A DNA stretch of 64,000 nt from the NCBI RefSeq assembly GCF_009753675.1, contig NZ_WQLV01000010.1, positions 105,585-169,584 of the forward strand, given 5' to 3'. The notes beneath the pieces are model-generated. The model made no database searches, had not been told where the DNA came from, and saw only the letters and a list, made by a program, of their open reading frames with translations. The position numbers and the translations under genes are program-made. The stretch is from Parasedimentitalea huanghaiensis (lineage in GTDB: Bacteria; Pseudomonadota; Alphaproteobacteria; Rhodobacterales; Rhodobacteraceae). This document shows positions 19,309 through 28,638 of this stretch, in pieces (the stretch's first letter is position 1; each line of letters starts with the position of its first letter).

Positions 19309-19320
19309 GAAAGAACAAAA

Positions 19321-19929
19321 ATGCCCTGGATTGATACCGTTGAATACGAAGATGCTGATGGCAAACTGAAGATGTTGTACGACCGGGTCAAAGGCCCGGA
19401 CAACAATGTCGACAACATCATGATGATGCATTCGTTGCGCCCCCATACGATGGAAGGGCATATGGCAATTTACAAATACGTCTTGCACCACACTGGCAAC
19501 ACCATCCCCAAATGGTTCCTGGAAACATTGGGGGTTTGGGTCAGCTCGCTGAATGAATGCAACTACTGTGTTGATCATCACTTCTCAGGTTTAAAGCGGC
19601 TGCTGAAAGACGATGCGAAATCGGAAGCTATCCGTCTGGCCATCGAAACGCGCAACATTGCGGCTGCACCGTTGGACGCACAGCAGAAACTGGCGATGGA
19701 ATACGCCCGTCAGCTGACCCGAGATGCAGCGGGCATGACAGAGACCATCGTCGTTCAGCTACGCGAGGCTGGGTTTACCGACGGAGAAATCCTCGAAATC
19801 AATCAGGTCTCGGCCTATTTTGGCTATGCCAATCGCACGGTGCTGGGGTTGGGCTGCTCGACCAAAGGGGATATTCTTGGTCTATCGCCCAACAAGTCTG
19901 AAAACCCGGACGACTGGAGCCATACCTGA
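19321..19929 (+). CDS. Carboxymuconolactone decarboxylase / AhpD-like peroxidase-related protein
   Basis: A 202-aa protein of the CMD/AhpD fold. The redox-active signature is NECNYCVDHH (E-x2-C-x2-C-x3-H) near residue 80, as in uncharacterised peroxidase-related enzymes. The rest is helical with a C-terminal VSAYFGYANRTVLGLGC segment. It could act in thiol-dependent peroxide or hydroperoxide reduction, or as a small decarboxylase/isomerase. It is packed between hutH (12-bp gap) and the aminotransferase gene (adjacent, no gap), so it is probably part of the same catabolic route or protects its oxidases. Confidence 0.8.
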   Translation: MPWIDTVEYEDADGKLKMLYDRVKGPDNNVDNIMMMHSLRPHTMEGHMAIYKYVLHHTGNTIPKWFLETLGVWVSSLNECNYCVDHHFSGLKRLLKDDAKSEAIRLAIETRNIAAAPLDAQQKLAMEYARQLTRDAAGMTETIVVQLREAGFTDGEILEINQVSAYFGYANRTVLGLGCSTKGDILGLSPNKSENPDDWSHT

Positions 19930-21033
19930 ATGAAACAGCCTGTGGCCCTGCCGATTGAGAAAATCCGGGGGATCACCTATCCCCCGCCACCCTCGATCAC
20001 CGAAGAGGCCACAGGCGTGGCCGCAGATGTTCTGCGGTTAAACTTGAACGAGTCGCACCTGCCTCCCTCGCCCAACGCATTGGCCGCGGCGGCGCAGGCA
20101 TTGACGCAAACCAACCGCTACCCTGATCATGGTTGCAGCACGTTGACAGCGGTGATCAGCAAGCGCACCGGGATTCCAGCCAGCCGGATTAGCTTTGGAA
20201 ATGGCAGCGGCGAGATCCTGGTGGCGCTCGCGATGCTCTCGATAAACGAGGGCGACGAGGCGGTGATGCCCACGCCAACTTTTCCAACTTGCGGCAAGGG
20301 GGTGCAAATCGCGGGGGGCAAAGTGGTCAGCGTTCCTGTGCTGCCCGATGGCAGCAATGACGTTATAACAATGCTGGCAGCGGTGACGCCGGACACACGG
20401 TTGTTCTACCTGTGTAACCCCAATAACCCCACCGGAGCGATACTCACGGCGTCAGATCTGGAACTGGCAGCGCGCCAAGTGCCGGACACGGTGCTGTTGG
20501 TTGTCGACGAAGCCTATTTTGAGTTTGCCCAGGCTGAGGGCGGTCCGGATGTACTCAAGATCCTCGCGAACCGAGCAGGCCCATGGGTGGTGACACGCTC
20601 ATTTTCCAAGGCCTATTGCATGGCTGGAATGCGCGTCGGGTATGCACTGGCAAGCGATGAGGGCATCCATAAAGCCCTGTGGCAGCTACGGCCCAACTTC
20701 AACGTCAATCGGGTGGCGATAGCAGCCGCGACTGCTGCGATGAACGATGACCGCTATTTACAGGCCTGCCTGACCCATACCATTTCCGAACGCAAGCGAC
20801 TGGAGACTGCGTTAACACATCTCGGGTTTTCAGCCCTGCCAAGCTTTGCCAATTTCTTGACAGTTGTCCCGCCTATCAGCGCGGATATTATCAGCTCATC
20901 ACTGGCGGTGGAGAACATTCTGGTGCAGGCAATGCCCTGGCCCGGCGGCAACGGAGCTTTGCGGATCACCATAGGGTCACAACCCAATACCGACAGATTG
21001 ATCCGGGCAATCAATAAATTCTTGAAACACTGA
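19930..21033 (+). CDS. Histidinol-phosphate-aminotransferase-like class I/II aminotransferase
   Basis: A PLP enzyme of 367 aa similar to HisC. Features: SFGNGSGEIL, CNPNNPTGAILTASDL, VVDEAYFEFA, and the PLP Lys in RSFSKAYCMAGMRVGYA. HisC itself works on imidazole-acetol phosphate, so an imidazole substrate fits. In this operon, directly between HutH-associated genes and a 2-hydroxyacid dehydrogenase, interconversion of histidine with imidazolepyruvate is a sensible proposal. The specific substrate is inferred, and a biosynthetic hisC would be expected on the chromosome. Confidence 0.82.
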   Translation: MKQPVALPIEKIRGITYPPPPSITEEATGVAADVLRLNLNESHLPPSPNALAAAAQALTQTNRYPDHGCSTLTAVISKRTGIPASRISFGNGSGEILVALAMLSINEGDEAVMPTPTFPTCGKGVQIAGGKVVSVPVLPDGSNDVITMLAAVTPDTRLFYLCNPNNPTGAILTASDLELAARQVPDTVLLVVDEAYFEFAQAEGGPDVLKILANRAGPWVVTRSFSKAYCMAGMRVGYALASDEGIHKALWQLRPNFNVNRVAIAAATAAMNDDRYLQACLTHTISERKRLETALTHLGFSALPSFANFLTVVPPISADIISSSLAVENILVQAMPWPGGNGALRITIGSQPNTDRLIRAINKFLKH

Positions 21034-21034
21034 C

Positions 21035-22441
21035 ATGCAGCAGGCCCTGGACAAGATCATTGCAGCGTTGGGCCAAAGGGCGGTCCTGACCGCCCCACGC
21101 GACATGGAAAAGTATCTGGACGATCTGCAAGGCGTATCCATCACACAGCCCATAGCAGTTTTGCGCCCTGCCAACACGGACCAAGTGGCCGCAGCAGTAA
21201 AATGGTGCCGGGCCAATAACCTGAGCATTGTCCCGCAAGGTGGATTGACTGGCTTAACGGGCGCAGCCGTGCCCACTGCCCCCTCCCCTTCAGCGATCAT
21301 TGCGCTGGAGCGGATGAACGCAATCCGAGAGGTAGATCTGGACAACAACAGCATGACTGTGGACGCCGGCGTTGTATTGAGCCAAGTACACTCCGCTGCA
21401 AAACAGGCCGGGCGATACTTCCCGCTACACCATGGCGGTCAGGATTCCAGCCAGATCGGTGGCAACCTTGCCACAAACGCAGGCGGTAACAACGCGCTTC
21501 GTTACGGCACCGCCCGCGATCAGGTGCTGGGACTTGAGGTGGTCTTGCCCAATGGGACTATCTGGAACAGCCTGCGAAAGCTGCGAAAAAATACCGCCGG
21601 CTATGATCTAAAACACCTGTTTATCGGTTCAGAAGGCACCTTAGGATTGATCACTGGCGCAGTACTGAAACTGGGCGCCTACCCATACAACCGCACCACT
21701 GCTTTTGTGGCCATAGCCTCGGTTGAGGCCGCCCTGCATTTGCTGCGCTGTTTGGAGGACCAGCTGGGCCAAGTCATCTCGGCATTTGAATTGATGTCGA
21801 AAGCCGCCTTGGAGTTTGGCGAAGCCGTGGTAAAGAACCGACTGCCACTTGAGCAGCAAAGCGATTGGTATCTTCTAATCGAAGCTGAAACTTCTGCAAA
21901 AGCCTTTGACTTGGAAGATGCGTTGATGGCTGCGCTTTTTGAAGCCAATGAAAATGGGCTGGTTCAAGATGCAGCGATTGCACAGTCGGTAGGCCAGCGT
22001 CAGGACTTTTGGAAGTTACGCGAGACTATCGCAGCAGGTTTTGTCGATGACAAATCCGCCATCAAATGCGACACAGCAGTGCCGGTCGCCGCGCTACCAG
22101 AATACCTTCGCGCAACCGCAGATGCTCTGATCAGATGCCTACCAAATGTGAGGCCTGTACCATTCGGGCATCTTGGAGATGGCAACATCCATTTCAACAT
22201 TGCCCGACCAAAGGACATGGACGCAGAAACCTTCATGCAGTATCGCTTGCAACTGTCCAAAATTGTTGATCAGGAAGCGCTGAAGCTCAATGGAACGATC
22301 AGCGCAGAGCATGGTATCGGTTCTCTGAAGAAACACCGCTTTGAAAACGGGACCGACCCAATTGAGTTGAACCTTTTGAAAAGCGTTCGGCGGGCCTTCG
22401 ACCCTGACGGCCATATGAACCCGAATGTATCTATAAACTAA
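21035..22441 (+). CDS. FAD-linked oxidase, D-2-hydroxyacid dehydrogenase type (GlcD-like)
   Basis: A 468-aa flavoprotein with an N-terminal FAD_binding_4 (PCMH) domain: LSIVPQGGLTGLTGAAVP, HHGGQDSSQIGGNLATNAGG and the IGSEGTLGLITGAVLKL segment. The C-terminal FAD-oxidase_C domain has FGHLGDGNIHFNI and SAEHGIGSLKKHRF, typical of D-lactate/glycolate/D-2-hydroxyglutarate dehydrogenases. It starts 1 bp after the aminotransferase stop and ends the plus-strand operon. An attractive role is oxidation of imidazolelactate to imidazolepyruvate, which the aminotransferase could turn into histidine for HutH; this is inference. Confidence 0.85.
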   Translation: MQQALDKIIAALGQRAVLTAPRDMEKYLDDLQGVSITQPIAVLRPANTDQVAAAVKWCRANNLSIVPQGGLTGLTGAAVPTAPSPSAIIALERMNAIREVDLDNNSMTVDAGVVLSQVHSAAKQAGRYFPLHHGGQDSSQIGGNLATNAGGNNALRYGTARDQVLGLEVVLPNGTIWNSLRKLRKNTAGYDLKHLFIGSEGTLGLITGAVLKLGAYPYNRTTAFVAIASVEAALHLLRCLEDQLGQVISAFELMSKAALEFGEAVVKNRLPLEQQSDWYLLIEAETSAKAFDLEDALMAALFEANENGLVQDAAIAQSVGQRQDFWKLRETIAAGFVDDKSAIKCDTAVPVAALPEYLRATADALIRCLPNVRPVPFGHLGDGNIHFNIARPKDMDAETFMQYRLQLSKIVDQEALKLNGTISAEHGIGSLKKHRFENGTDPIELNLLKSVRRAFDPDGHMNPNVSIN

Positions 22442-22447
22442 GATTGA

Positions 22448-22666
22448 CGACCGACTAACCCTGGCACGCGCCTGCGCTTTGATGCTCCTGAATTTATCGC
22501 TCTCGGACAACCCATGGTCTGCATTGGCTCGATCCAAGCGGGTGATCGTCAACTAAATGTGGTGGGTGTTTCACCTGACGACGCGTGGTGTTTTCCCAAA
22601 ATGGGCGTCTTCAGCCGCAAAAATGCCGCCAAAGACTTTGTTTGTTCTACTTACCCATCAGACTAG
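22448..22666 (+). pseudogene. Possible gene remnant in the 268-bp gap
   Basis: After the oxidase gene, one plus-strand frame (22448-22666) reads like protein for about 72 codons (for example TRLRFDAPEFIALGQPMV and GDRQLNVVGVSPDDAW) and stops at TAG 22664. The only ATG is internal (22514, 50 aa) and has no clear ribosome-binding site. It may be the tail of a decayed gene or chance. I recognise no family. Confidence 0.22.
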
Positions 22667-22709
22667 GCTCCAATTTAACCCGCCAGTCTAAAGGAGCAGC
22701 CTGCATATC

Positions 22710-23159
22710 TTATGCCTCAACTGGGGCCACAACTTCGGCAAACTTCTTAAAGAACTTCGCAGCTAGCTTTTTCGCCGTGCTCTGGATCAACCGCCCACCA
22801 AGCTGCGCCAGTTTGCCACCAATCTCTGCTTTGGCGGTGTATCTCAGCACCGTCTTTCCATCGACCTCCTCCAAGGTCACATCTGCGCCACCCTTGGCAT
22901 GACCTGCCGCCCCGCCATTGCCCTGCCCCGTCAATGAAAACGCGCTAGGTGCACCCGAAGTGTCCAACACCACATTGCCGCCAAAACGCGCCTTTACGGG
23001 GCCAATTTTCAGGACAACCTTGGCTTCCAGCTCGGTGTCGGAATGTTTGATCAACTCTTCACAGCCAGGAATACATTGCTGTAGAATTTCGGGATCGTTC
23101 AACGCCTCGTAAACGCGGTTCATTGGGGCATCGATGGTGATTTCGTCGTTCAGTTCCAT
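22710..23159 (-). CDS. coxG: CoxG-like SRPBCC protein
   Basis: A 149-aa START/SRPBCC-fold protein of the CoxG (carbon monoxide dehydrogenase subunit G) family: TIDAPMNRVYEALNDPEIL, QQCIPGCEEL, a KIGPVKARFGG strand pair and the KAEIGGKLAQLGGRLI stretch. In Oligotropha-type cox loci CoxG is needed for CO growth and helps recruit the enzyme to the membrane; recent work links it to quinone delivery. It is the last gene of this minus-strand cox operon, 13 bp after a 47-aa ORF. Confidence 0.9.
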   Translation of the reverse strand: MELNDEITIDAPMNRVYEALNDPEILQQCIPGCEELIKHSDTELEAKVVLKIGPVKARFGGNVVLDTSGAPSAFSLTGQGNGGAAGHAKGGADVTLEEVDGKTVLRYTAKAEIGGKLAQLGGRLIQSTAKKLAAKFFKKFAEVVAPVEA

Positions 23160-23172
23160 GGTCTTGTCTTTC

Positions 23173-23316
23173 TTAACAACAGGGGAATTTGATTGTGGCC
23201 AGGGTTTCGGCCTGTTCCGGCGTCAGTTTTGCCCGGCCAAACAGGGATCGCAGGCGCATCATGATGACATGCAGGGCGCCTGATTTTGCGAGGGGATGAG
23301 CGGCGGTTTCACTCAT
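23173..23316 (-). CDS. Small 47-aa protein in the cox operon
   Basis: A short frame opens with ATG at 23316, overlapping the coxF stop by 8 bp, and stops at 23173, 13 bp before coxG. The product starts MSETAAHPLAKSGALHV, is basic in the middle (MMRLRSLFGRAKLTPEQAE) and ends with two cysteines (KFPCC). Tight overlap on both sides and natural codon use argue for a real gene. No domain is recognised. The terminal Cys-Cys could bind metal, which would be of interest beside copper/molybdenum-insertion factors. Confidence 0.6.
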   Translation of the reverse strand: MSETAAHPLAKSGALHVIMMRLRSLFGRAKLTPEQAETLATIKFPCC

Positions 23317-24112
23317 TCGAAGCCTCATCAGATCGATGGTTCTTGCGGCGGACCTGTGTCAGTTGCGCCAGGATCGAAAGCGCAATTTCCTCTGGCGTGA
23401 CCGCATCAATGGCCAATCCAGCCGGAGCCTGAACCTGGGCCAGCTTTTGCGGATCAGCTCCAGCCGCAATCAATCGCGCTGACAGAGCCGCAAACTTGCG
23501 GCGACTGCCAACAAAGGCCACAAACTCCGCGCTCGAATTCAAAGCCGCACTAAGACAGGCCACGTCATCCCTACCTTGGCTGGCCACCACCACCATCCGC
23601 CGGGCCCCTGTCGGCAGCGGGATCACAGGGGCAGCAGGCTCTGCATCCTGAACGGACCAACGAAACGGGATCGCCATGGCTGCCAAGGATTGCGCAACGG
23701 GCGACGCCCCAAAGATCAATAATTCCGGGGCGGGCAATACGGGTTCAATAAAGACATCCATCGACCCCTTGGACGGGCAGCCATTGCGGGCAAAATGAAC
23801 ACCGTCAATATCGTCTCCTGCCTTTACACCCTTCTCAGCCAAGACATCCTGTGGATGCAGCGAGACCAATTGAGGGCCACCTTTTGCTAGGCACCGTTTG
23901 GCGGCCTTGGTCAGCGCCGAGCGCACACAGCCACCCCCAATCCAACCCTTTTGGATGGTGCCATCTGCGGTCAGCAATGCCTTGGCACCCGGTTTCGCCG
24001 CGGTTGCACCAATGGTGCGCACCACAGTTGCGATGGCAAATGGGGCCCCCTTGGCGCGCAGCTCATCAGCCAGCGCAGACATGTCACGATCTATCAATTC
24101 AGCTTGGGTCAT
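23309..24112 (-). CDS. coxF: XdhC/CoxF-family maturation factor
   Basis: A 267-aa XdhC/CoxI-family protein. The N-terminal XdhC_CoxI segment is seen in APFAIATVVRTIGATAAKPGAK with a GWIGGGCVRSALTKAA loop. The C-terminal Rossmann-like part holds LLIFGASPVAQSLA and MVVVASQGRDD. Family members help insert or sulfurate the molybdenum cofactor; CoxF is proposed to act in copper delivery to the Mo-S-Cu centre. Its start overlaps the coxE stop (ATGA). Confidence 0.88.
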   Translation of the reverse strand: MTQAELIDRDMSALADELRAKGAPFAIATVVRTIGATAAKPGAKALLTADGTIQKGWIGGGCVRSALTKAAKRCLAKGGPQLVSLHPQDVLAEKGVKAGDDIDGVHFARNGCPSKGSMDVFIEPVLPAPELLIFGASPVAQSLAAMAIPFRWSVQDAEPAAPVIPLPTGARRMVVVASQGRDDVACLSAALNSSAEFVAFVGSRRKFAALSARLIAAGADPQKLAQVQAPAGLAIDAVTPEEIALSILAQLTQVRRKNHRSDEASNE

Positions 24113-25293
24113 AGGCGTGACAACTCCGGTTCTAGGGCCGCCAAGTCAGCAAGCCGGTTGGCAGCGCGAAATAAATCAAGATGAGGAAGAGCGGCGGCCA
24201 TGCCCTTGGCGACAGGCTCGTATCCGTTCCAACCTTTCAGCGGGTTCAGCCAGATGATCTTGCAACCGCGCTTTTTCAACGCCGCAAGCGCATCACCAAT
24301 CCGGTGTGCAGGGCCTGTGTCATAACCATCAGACAGGATCATCACGACACTGCGCCCATCCACAAAGCGTCGCGCATAGGTTTTGGAAAACTGGGATAAG
24401 GATGCCCCTATGTTGGATCCCCCGCCAAACCCGTCGGCTAGAACGGACATCCGCCCAAGCGCACGCAGTGCATCCTTGTCACGCAATGCATCCGTTATGC
24501 GCACAAGGCGCGTATGGAATAGATACGCATCTGTTGCGTCATCCGCCCGCATCAGCCCCGACAAAAACGCCAAGAACACCTGCGCATAAAGAGCCATCGA
24601 CCCTGACACGTCACAGATAGCAACAATCTTTTGTGGCCTGCCGGGGCGTTGTTTTCTGGGCAGGCAAAATGGTTCTCCACCCGTAGATAGGCTTTGCCGG
24701 ATCAGCTTGCGAAAGTGGATCTGATCACCCTTGCGTGCGGCCTTGCGGCGACGCGAACGACGATCCCGCAGCGCAGCACCCAACCGTCGCGCGATCGCTT
24801 CAGCCTCGGCAATATCTTCGGGTTGGACCAGATCACGCAGATCTTTCTTCATCAGGTTCTGCACAGAGCAGGCAACCAGTTTGCCTTCCCCATCCGCCGC
24901 AGCCTCACCATCCCCACCGTCAGGTGTGGTCGCACTTCCGGTACCCGAACCAGTTTGAACGGTTTTTGCAGGTCGCGACGAATGCACGTCATCTGTGTTG
25001 GGTGACGTCTGAACCGACATGACCTTTTGCCTGACCCGACCACCGTTTAGCCAGAAACTATCGAACAGATCATCAAACCGCTCAACCTCTTCGCCGCATC
25101 CGCTACAAACACTTTTTAGCGCCCGGCGGGCTTCCTCAGGGTTGCTCGCTTGTATATGGGTCAGGGCCCTCAGCGCAGTTTCGGCCTCCCCCACTCCAAC
25201 ACGCAGCCCATGCATACGCAGATGCGCCATGAACCCGGCCATCCGGGCAGCAGGGCCCGGATCACGGGCAGCAAATTTAGTAACCCGGCTCAT
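24109..25293 (-). CDS. coxE: CoxE, VWA-domain CO dehydrogenase maturation protein
   Basis: A 394-aa protein of the CoxE (VWA_CoxE) family. The C-terminal half carries a von Willebrand A domain with the MIDAS motif in AICDVSGSMALYAQ (D-x-S-x-S). The middle contains an acidic, Gly-rich linker (GSGTGSATTPDGGDGEAA) and a basic RRSRRRKAARKG run. CoxE works with the AAA+ ATPase CoxD as a chelatase-like pair that assembles the CuSMoO2 site. The gene overlaps both neighbours by 4 bp. Confidence 0.9.
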   Translation of the reverse strand: MSRVTKFAARDPGPAARMAGFMAHLRMHGLRVGVGEAETALRALTHIQASNPEEARRALKSVCSGCGEEVERFDDLFDSFWLNGGRVRQKVMSVQTSPNTDDVHSSRPAKTVQTGSGTGSATTPDGGDGEAAADGEGKLVACSVQNLMKKDLRDLVQPEDIAEAEAIARRLGAALRDRRSRRRKAARKGDQIHFRKLIRQSLSTGGEPFCLPRKQRPGRPQKIVAICDVSGSMALYAQVFLAFLSGLMRADDATDAYLFHTRLVRITDALRDKDALRALGRMSVLADGFGGGSNIGASLSQFSKTYARRFVDGRSVVMILSDGYDTGPAHRIGDALAALKKRGCKIIWLNPLKGWNGYEPVAKGMAAALPHLDLFRAANRLADLAALEPELSRL

Positions 25294-26165
25294 GCCGCCT
25301 GCCCCGCCAAGCGTTGGGCTATCTCAGTAGAAATGTTGCCGCGGTCCGTTTCGGTTTTCAGCAAAGTCGCCAAACTGGCCTGCAATAGAGCCGGATCAAG
25401 TGTCAGATCCGCGATACCCAAGCCCATCACCGCAGCTGAGAAATCCAGCATTTCAGCAATGCCAGGCTTCTTTTCCAAATCTTCTTTGCGCAGCGATTGC
25501 ACAAATCCAATGATCTGCCCGGCCAAAGCCGCCTCAACCTCTGGGCAGCGCGCCTTCAGGATCGCCAGTTCTGTCTCACGGTCCGGATACTCCACATGCG
25601 CATAAAGACAACGCCTGCGCAGCGCGTCACTCAAATCGCGGGTCCCGTTTGCGGTCAGGATGACCATCGGGCGTGAGGTCGCTGTGAGGGTGCCCAACTC
25701 GGGAATCGAAATTTGAAATTCCGACAGGACCTCCAGCAGATAGGCCTCAAACTCCTCATCCGCACGATCAATTTCATCAATCAACAGCACCGGCGGCTCT
25801 GGCTGGCGGATTGCTTTGAGCAGTGGGCGTTCCAGCAGGAATTCTTCGGAAAAGATGCGCTGCTCAACACTGCAGCCGGTTTCCCCATCCTCAGCAGCCG
25901 CCCGGATCGTCAGCAACTGGCGCTGATAGTTCCATTCATAAATTGCCTGCGCCGCATCCAGCCCTTCGTAACATTGTAGGCGGATCAATTGGGTCTCACA
26001 GATCGCAGCCAGAACACGCGCAATTTCGGTTTTACCTACCCCTGCGGCCCCTTCCAGCAGCAACGGACGGCCGAGCGCCAGGGCCAGATGAACAGCCATC
26101 GCTAGATCATCCGAGGCAATATATCCCTGTTCCGCCATGGCGGTTTGACGTGATGTCCACTGCAT
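25290..26165 (-). CDS. coxD: CoxD, MoxR-type AAA+ ATPase
   Basis: A 291-aa AAA+ ATPase of the MoxR group. Walker A is LEGAAGVGKTEIAR, Walker B VLLIDEIDRADEEFE, and the sensor region MVILTANGTRDLSDALRRR follows. CoxD is required for maturation of form I CO dehydrogenase (stepwise sulfur and copper addition to Mo). It is 55 bp downstream of coxL and overlaps coxE. The gene order L-D-E-F matches the classical cox operon. Confidence 0.92.
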   Translation of the reverse strand: MQWTSRQTAMAEQGYIASDDLAMAVHLALALGRPLLLEGAAGVGKTEIARVLAAICETQLIRLQCYEGLDAAQAIYEWNYQRQLLTIRAAAEDGETGCSVEQRIFSEEFLLERPLLKAIRQPEPPVLLIDEIDRADEEFEAYLLEVLSEFQISIPELGTLTATSRPMVILTANGTRDLSDALRRRCLYAHVEYPDRETELAILKARCPEVEAALAGQIIGFVQSLRKEDLEKKPGIAEMLDFSAAVMGLGIADLTLDPALLQASLATLLKTETDRGNISTEIAQRLAGQAA

Positions 26166-26220
26166 TTCAAATTCCAGATTTTGGGATGCGCTGCCCTGAT
26201 TAGGGCAGCGCGTTTGTCAG

Positions 26221-28638
26221 TTACTCGTGCAGACCCAGATCATTGGCGGTCTGCCAGATCCGCCAGTGGTCATGTGGCATATTGGTGTGACGCAGGCCAA
26301 AGGCCCGGAACGCATCCTGCACCGCATTCGAGAAACATGGCACGCCCCCCACATGTGGGCTTTCACCAACGCCTTTGGCGCCAATCGGGTGATGCGGGCT
26401 GGGGGTAACCGTATGGTCGGTCTCGTAGTTGGGGACCTCCCAGGCTGTTGGCAGGAAGAAATCCATCAGCGTGCCGGTTTTGACATTGCCCATTTTGTCA
26501 TAGGAGATCTCCTGCCCCAGTGCGACGGCCAGGGCCTCGGTCAGGCCACCATGCACCTGTCCTTCAATGATCATCGGGTTGATCCGAGTGCCACAGTCGT
26601 CCAACGCGTAGAAGCGGCGGATTTCCGGAACACCAGTATCAACGTCGATATCCATCACACAAACATAGGCACCAAAGGGATAGGTCATGTTGGGCGGATC
26701 GTAGTAACTGACCGCCTCCAATCCCGGCTCGATCCCCGGAATGGCCTGATTGTAAGCAGCATAAGCGATGTCTTTCATCGTTTTGAACCGCTCAGGTGCG
26801 CCTTTGACGGCAAACCGATCTACATCGAACTCAACGTCATCATCATGCACTTCCAGCAGGTAGGCCGCGATCATCTGCGCTTTGGCGCGAATTTTGCGTC
26901 CCGCCATGGCCGCAGCAGCACCTGCCACCGGGGTCGAACGCGATCCATAGGTGCCAAGCCCATAAGGCGCGGTATCGGTATCACCTTCTTCGATGGCAAT
27001 ATTATCAGCTGAAATGCCGATTTCGCTGGCCAGGATCTGTGCAAACGTCGTTGCATGCCCCTGCCCCTGACTGATGGTGCCCAACCGTGCAATCGCCGAC
27101 CCAGTTGGGTGAATACGGATCTCGCAGCTGTCGAACATCCCCATGCCCAGAATATCGCAATTCTTGACCGGACCAGCGCCGACGATTTCGGTGAAGAAGC
27201 TAAGCCCAACACCCATCAGCTTGCGGGTTTCACCCCGCTTAAACGCCTCGACCCGGTCCGCCTGTTCCTTGCGTAGACCTTCATAATCAACGGTCTTCAA
27301 TGCCTTATCCCAAGCCGTGTGATAGTCACCACTGTCGTATTCCCAGCCCAAAGCCGACTGATACGGGAACTGCTCTTTCTTGATAAAGTTGATCCGGCGC
27401 AACTCGGCCGCATCCATATCCAGCTCGATTGCCAGAACCTCGATCATCCGCTCGATGAAATAGACCGCCTCGGTCACACGGAAGGAACAGCGATAGCTGA
27501 CGCCACCCGGAGCCTTATTGGTGTAGACACCATCAACACCCAGATAGGCCACTGGGATGTCATACGATCCGGTGCATATGTTCATGAACCCAGCCGGAAA
27601 CTTGGTCGGATCGGCGCAAGCATCAAAGCCGCCGTGATCCGCTGTCACATGACAATGCAATCCAGTGATCTTGCCATCTTTGGTGGCGGCGATTTTGCCG
27701 GTCATCCAATAGTCACGGGCAAAGGCGGTGGACATCAGGTTCTCCATCCGGTCCTCGACCCATTTCACCGGTTGACCAGTGACAATCGAGGCCACAATCG
27801 AACAGACATAGCCGGGATAGACACCCACCTTGTTACCAAAGCCACCGCCGATATCAGGCGAGATCACCCGGATATTGTGCTCTTCGATGCCAGACAGCAA
27901 TGACGCCACGGTGCGCACCACATGCGGTGCCTGAAAGGTGCCCCAAAGCGTCAGCTTACCGTTGACCTTATCCATAGATGCAACCGATCCGCAGGTTTCC
28001 AGCGGACAGGGATGGGTGCGATGGTAATACATACTTTCTGTCGCCACGACCTCGGCATCGTCCAGCACCTGATTGGTCGCGGTTTCATCCCCCTGCTCCC
28101 AGGTGAAGATGTGGTTGTGATGCTTGCGCGGACCATGCGGGCCTTCGGTTTGCCCGGCCAGATCTTCACGCAGAACAACGTCAGACTTCAGTGATTCAAA
28201 CGGGTCCGTGATAACTGGAAGTTCTTCGTATTCGACCTCAACCAGTTCCACTGCATCCGCAGCGACATAACGGTCGCGGGCCACAACAAAAGCAACTTCT
28301 TGGCCTTGAAACAGCACCTTACCATCGGCAAGCACCATCTGTTTGTCACCGGCAAGGGTAGGCATCCAGTGCAGGTTCAGCGGAGCCAGATCTTCGGCGG
28401 TCAGAACGGCAACAACGCCATCCAGCGCCAGTGCGGCGTCCTTGTTTACCGAAACAACCCGCGCGTGGGCATAAGGCGAGCGTACAAAATCACCGTGCAG
28501 CATACCCGGCAGTTTTACGTCATCAACATAGTTGCCTTTGCCCTGGGTAAATCGAGCGTCTTCAACGCGTTTGCGCGAGCAGCCCAGCCCCTTAAGGCCC
28601 GCAGAACGCTCTTCGCGATCAGGAGTCAGGTCGTTCAT
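26221..28638 (-). CDS. coxL: Form I carbon monoxide dehydrogenase large subunit
   Basis: An 805-aa molybdenum hydroxylase large subunit, catalytic for CO + H2O to CO2 with electrons to the quinone pool. The form-defining active-site loop is [10 protein letters not shown] with the copper-binding Cys at residue 384 (codon 27487-27489). Form I enzymes have A-Y-x-C-S-F-R; here Ser replaces the first Ala, the Cys-Ser-Phe-Arg core is intact. The catalytic Glu lies in [13 protein letters not shown] near the C-terminus, and the MCD-binding [11 protein letters not shown] is present. Form II enzymes would read AYRGAGR, so this is not form II or xanthine dehydrogenase. The gene overlaps coxS (ATGA) within the operon M-S-L-D-E-F. 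Confidence 0.96.
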   Translation of the reverse strand: MNDLTPDREERSAGLKGLGCSRKRVEDARFTQGKGNYVDDVKLPGMLHGDFVRSPYAHARVVSVNKDAALALDGVVAVLTAEDLAPLNLHWMPTLAGDKQMVLADGKVLFQGQEVAFVVARDRYVAADAVELVEVEYEELPVITDPFESLKSDVVLREDLAGQTEGPHGPRKHHNHIFTWEQGDETATNQVLDDAEVVATESMYYHRTHPCPLETCGSVASMDKVNGKLTLWGTFQAPHVVRTVASLLSGIEEHNIRVISPDIGGGFGNKVGVYPGYVCSIVASIVTGQPVKWVEDRMENLMSTAFARDYWMTGKIAATKDGKITGLHCHVTADHGGFDACADPTKFPAGFMNICTGSYDIPVAYLGVDGVYTNKAPGGVSYRCSFRVTEAVYFIERMIEVLAIELDMDAAELRRINFIKKEQFPYQSALGWEYDSGDYHTAWDKALKTVDYEGLRKEQADRVEAFKRGETRKLMGVGLSFFTEIVGAGPVKNCDILGMGMFDSCEIRIHPTGSAIARLGTISQGQGHATTFAQILASEIGISADNIAIEEGDTDTAPYGLGTYGSRSTPVAGAAAAMAGRKIRAKAQMIAAYLLEVHDDDVEFDVDRFAVKGAPERFKTMKDIAYAAYNQAIPGIEPGLEAVSYYDPPNMTYPFGAYVCVMDIDVDTGVPEIRRFYALDDCGTRINPMIIEGQVHGGLTEALAVALGQEISYDKMGNVKTGTLMDFFLPTAWEVPNYETDHTVTPSPHHPIGAKGVGESPHVGGVPCFSNAVQDAFRAFGLRHTNMPHDHWRIWQTANDLGLHE

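Noticed and set aside
26227..27012. Long plus-strand ORF antisense to coxL
   Set aside because: Shadow of a GC-rich gene; no ribosome-binding site or recognisable domain. The same holds for similar ORFs opposite hutU (11366-11896), the CoA ligase (41013-41630) and the orphan gene (45644-46345).
26221..28638. The molybdenum hydroxylase as an imidazolonepropionate oxidase replacing HutI
   Set aside because: Attractive because it adjoins the hut island, but the Cys-Ser-Phe-Arg loop and the complete M-S-L-D-E-F-G order identify form I CO dehydrogenase.
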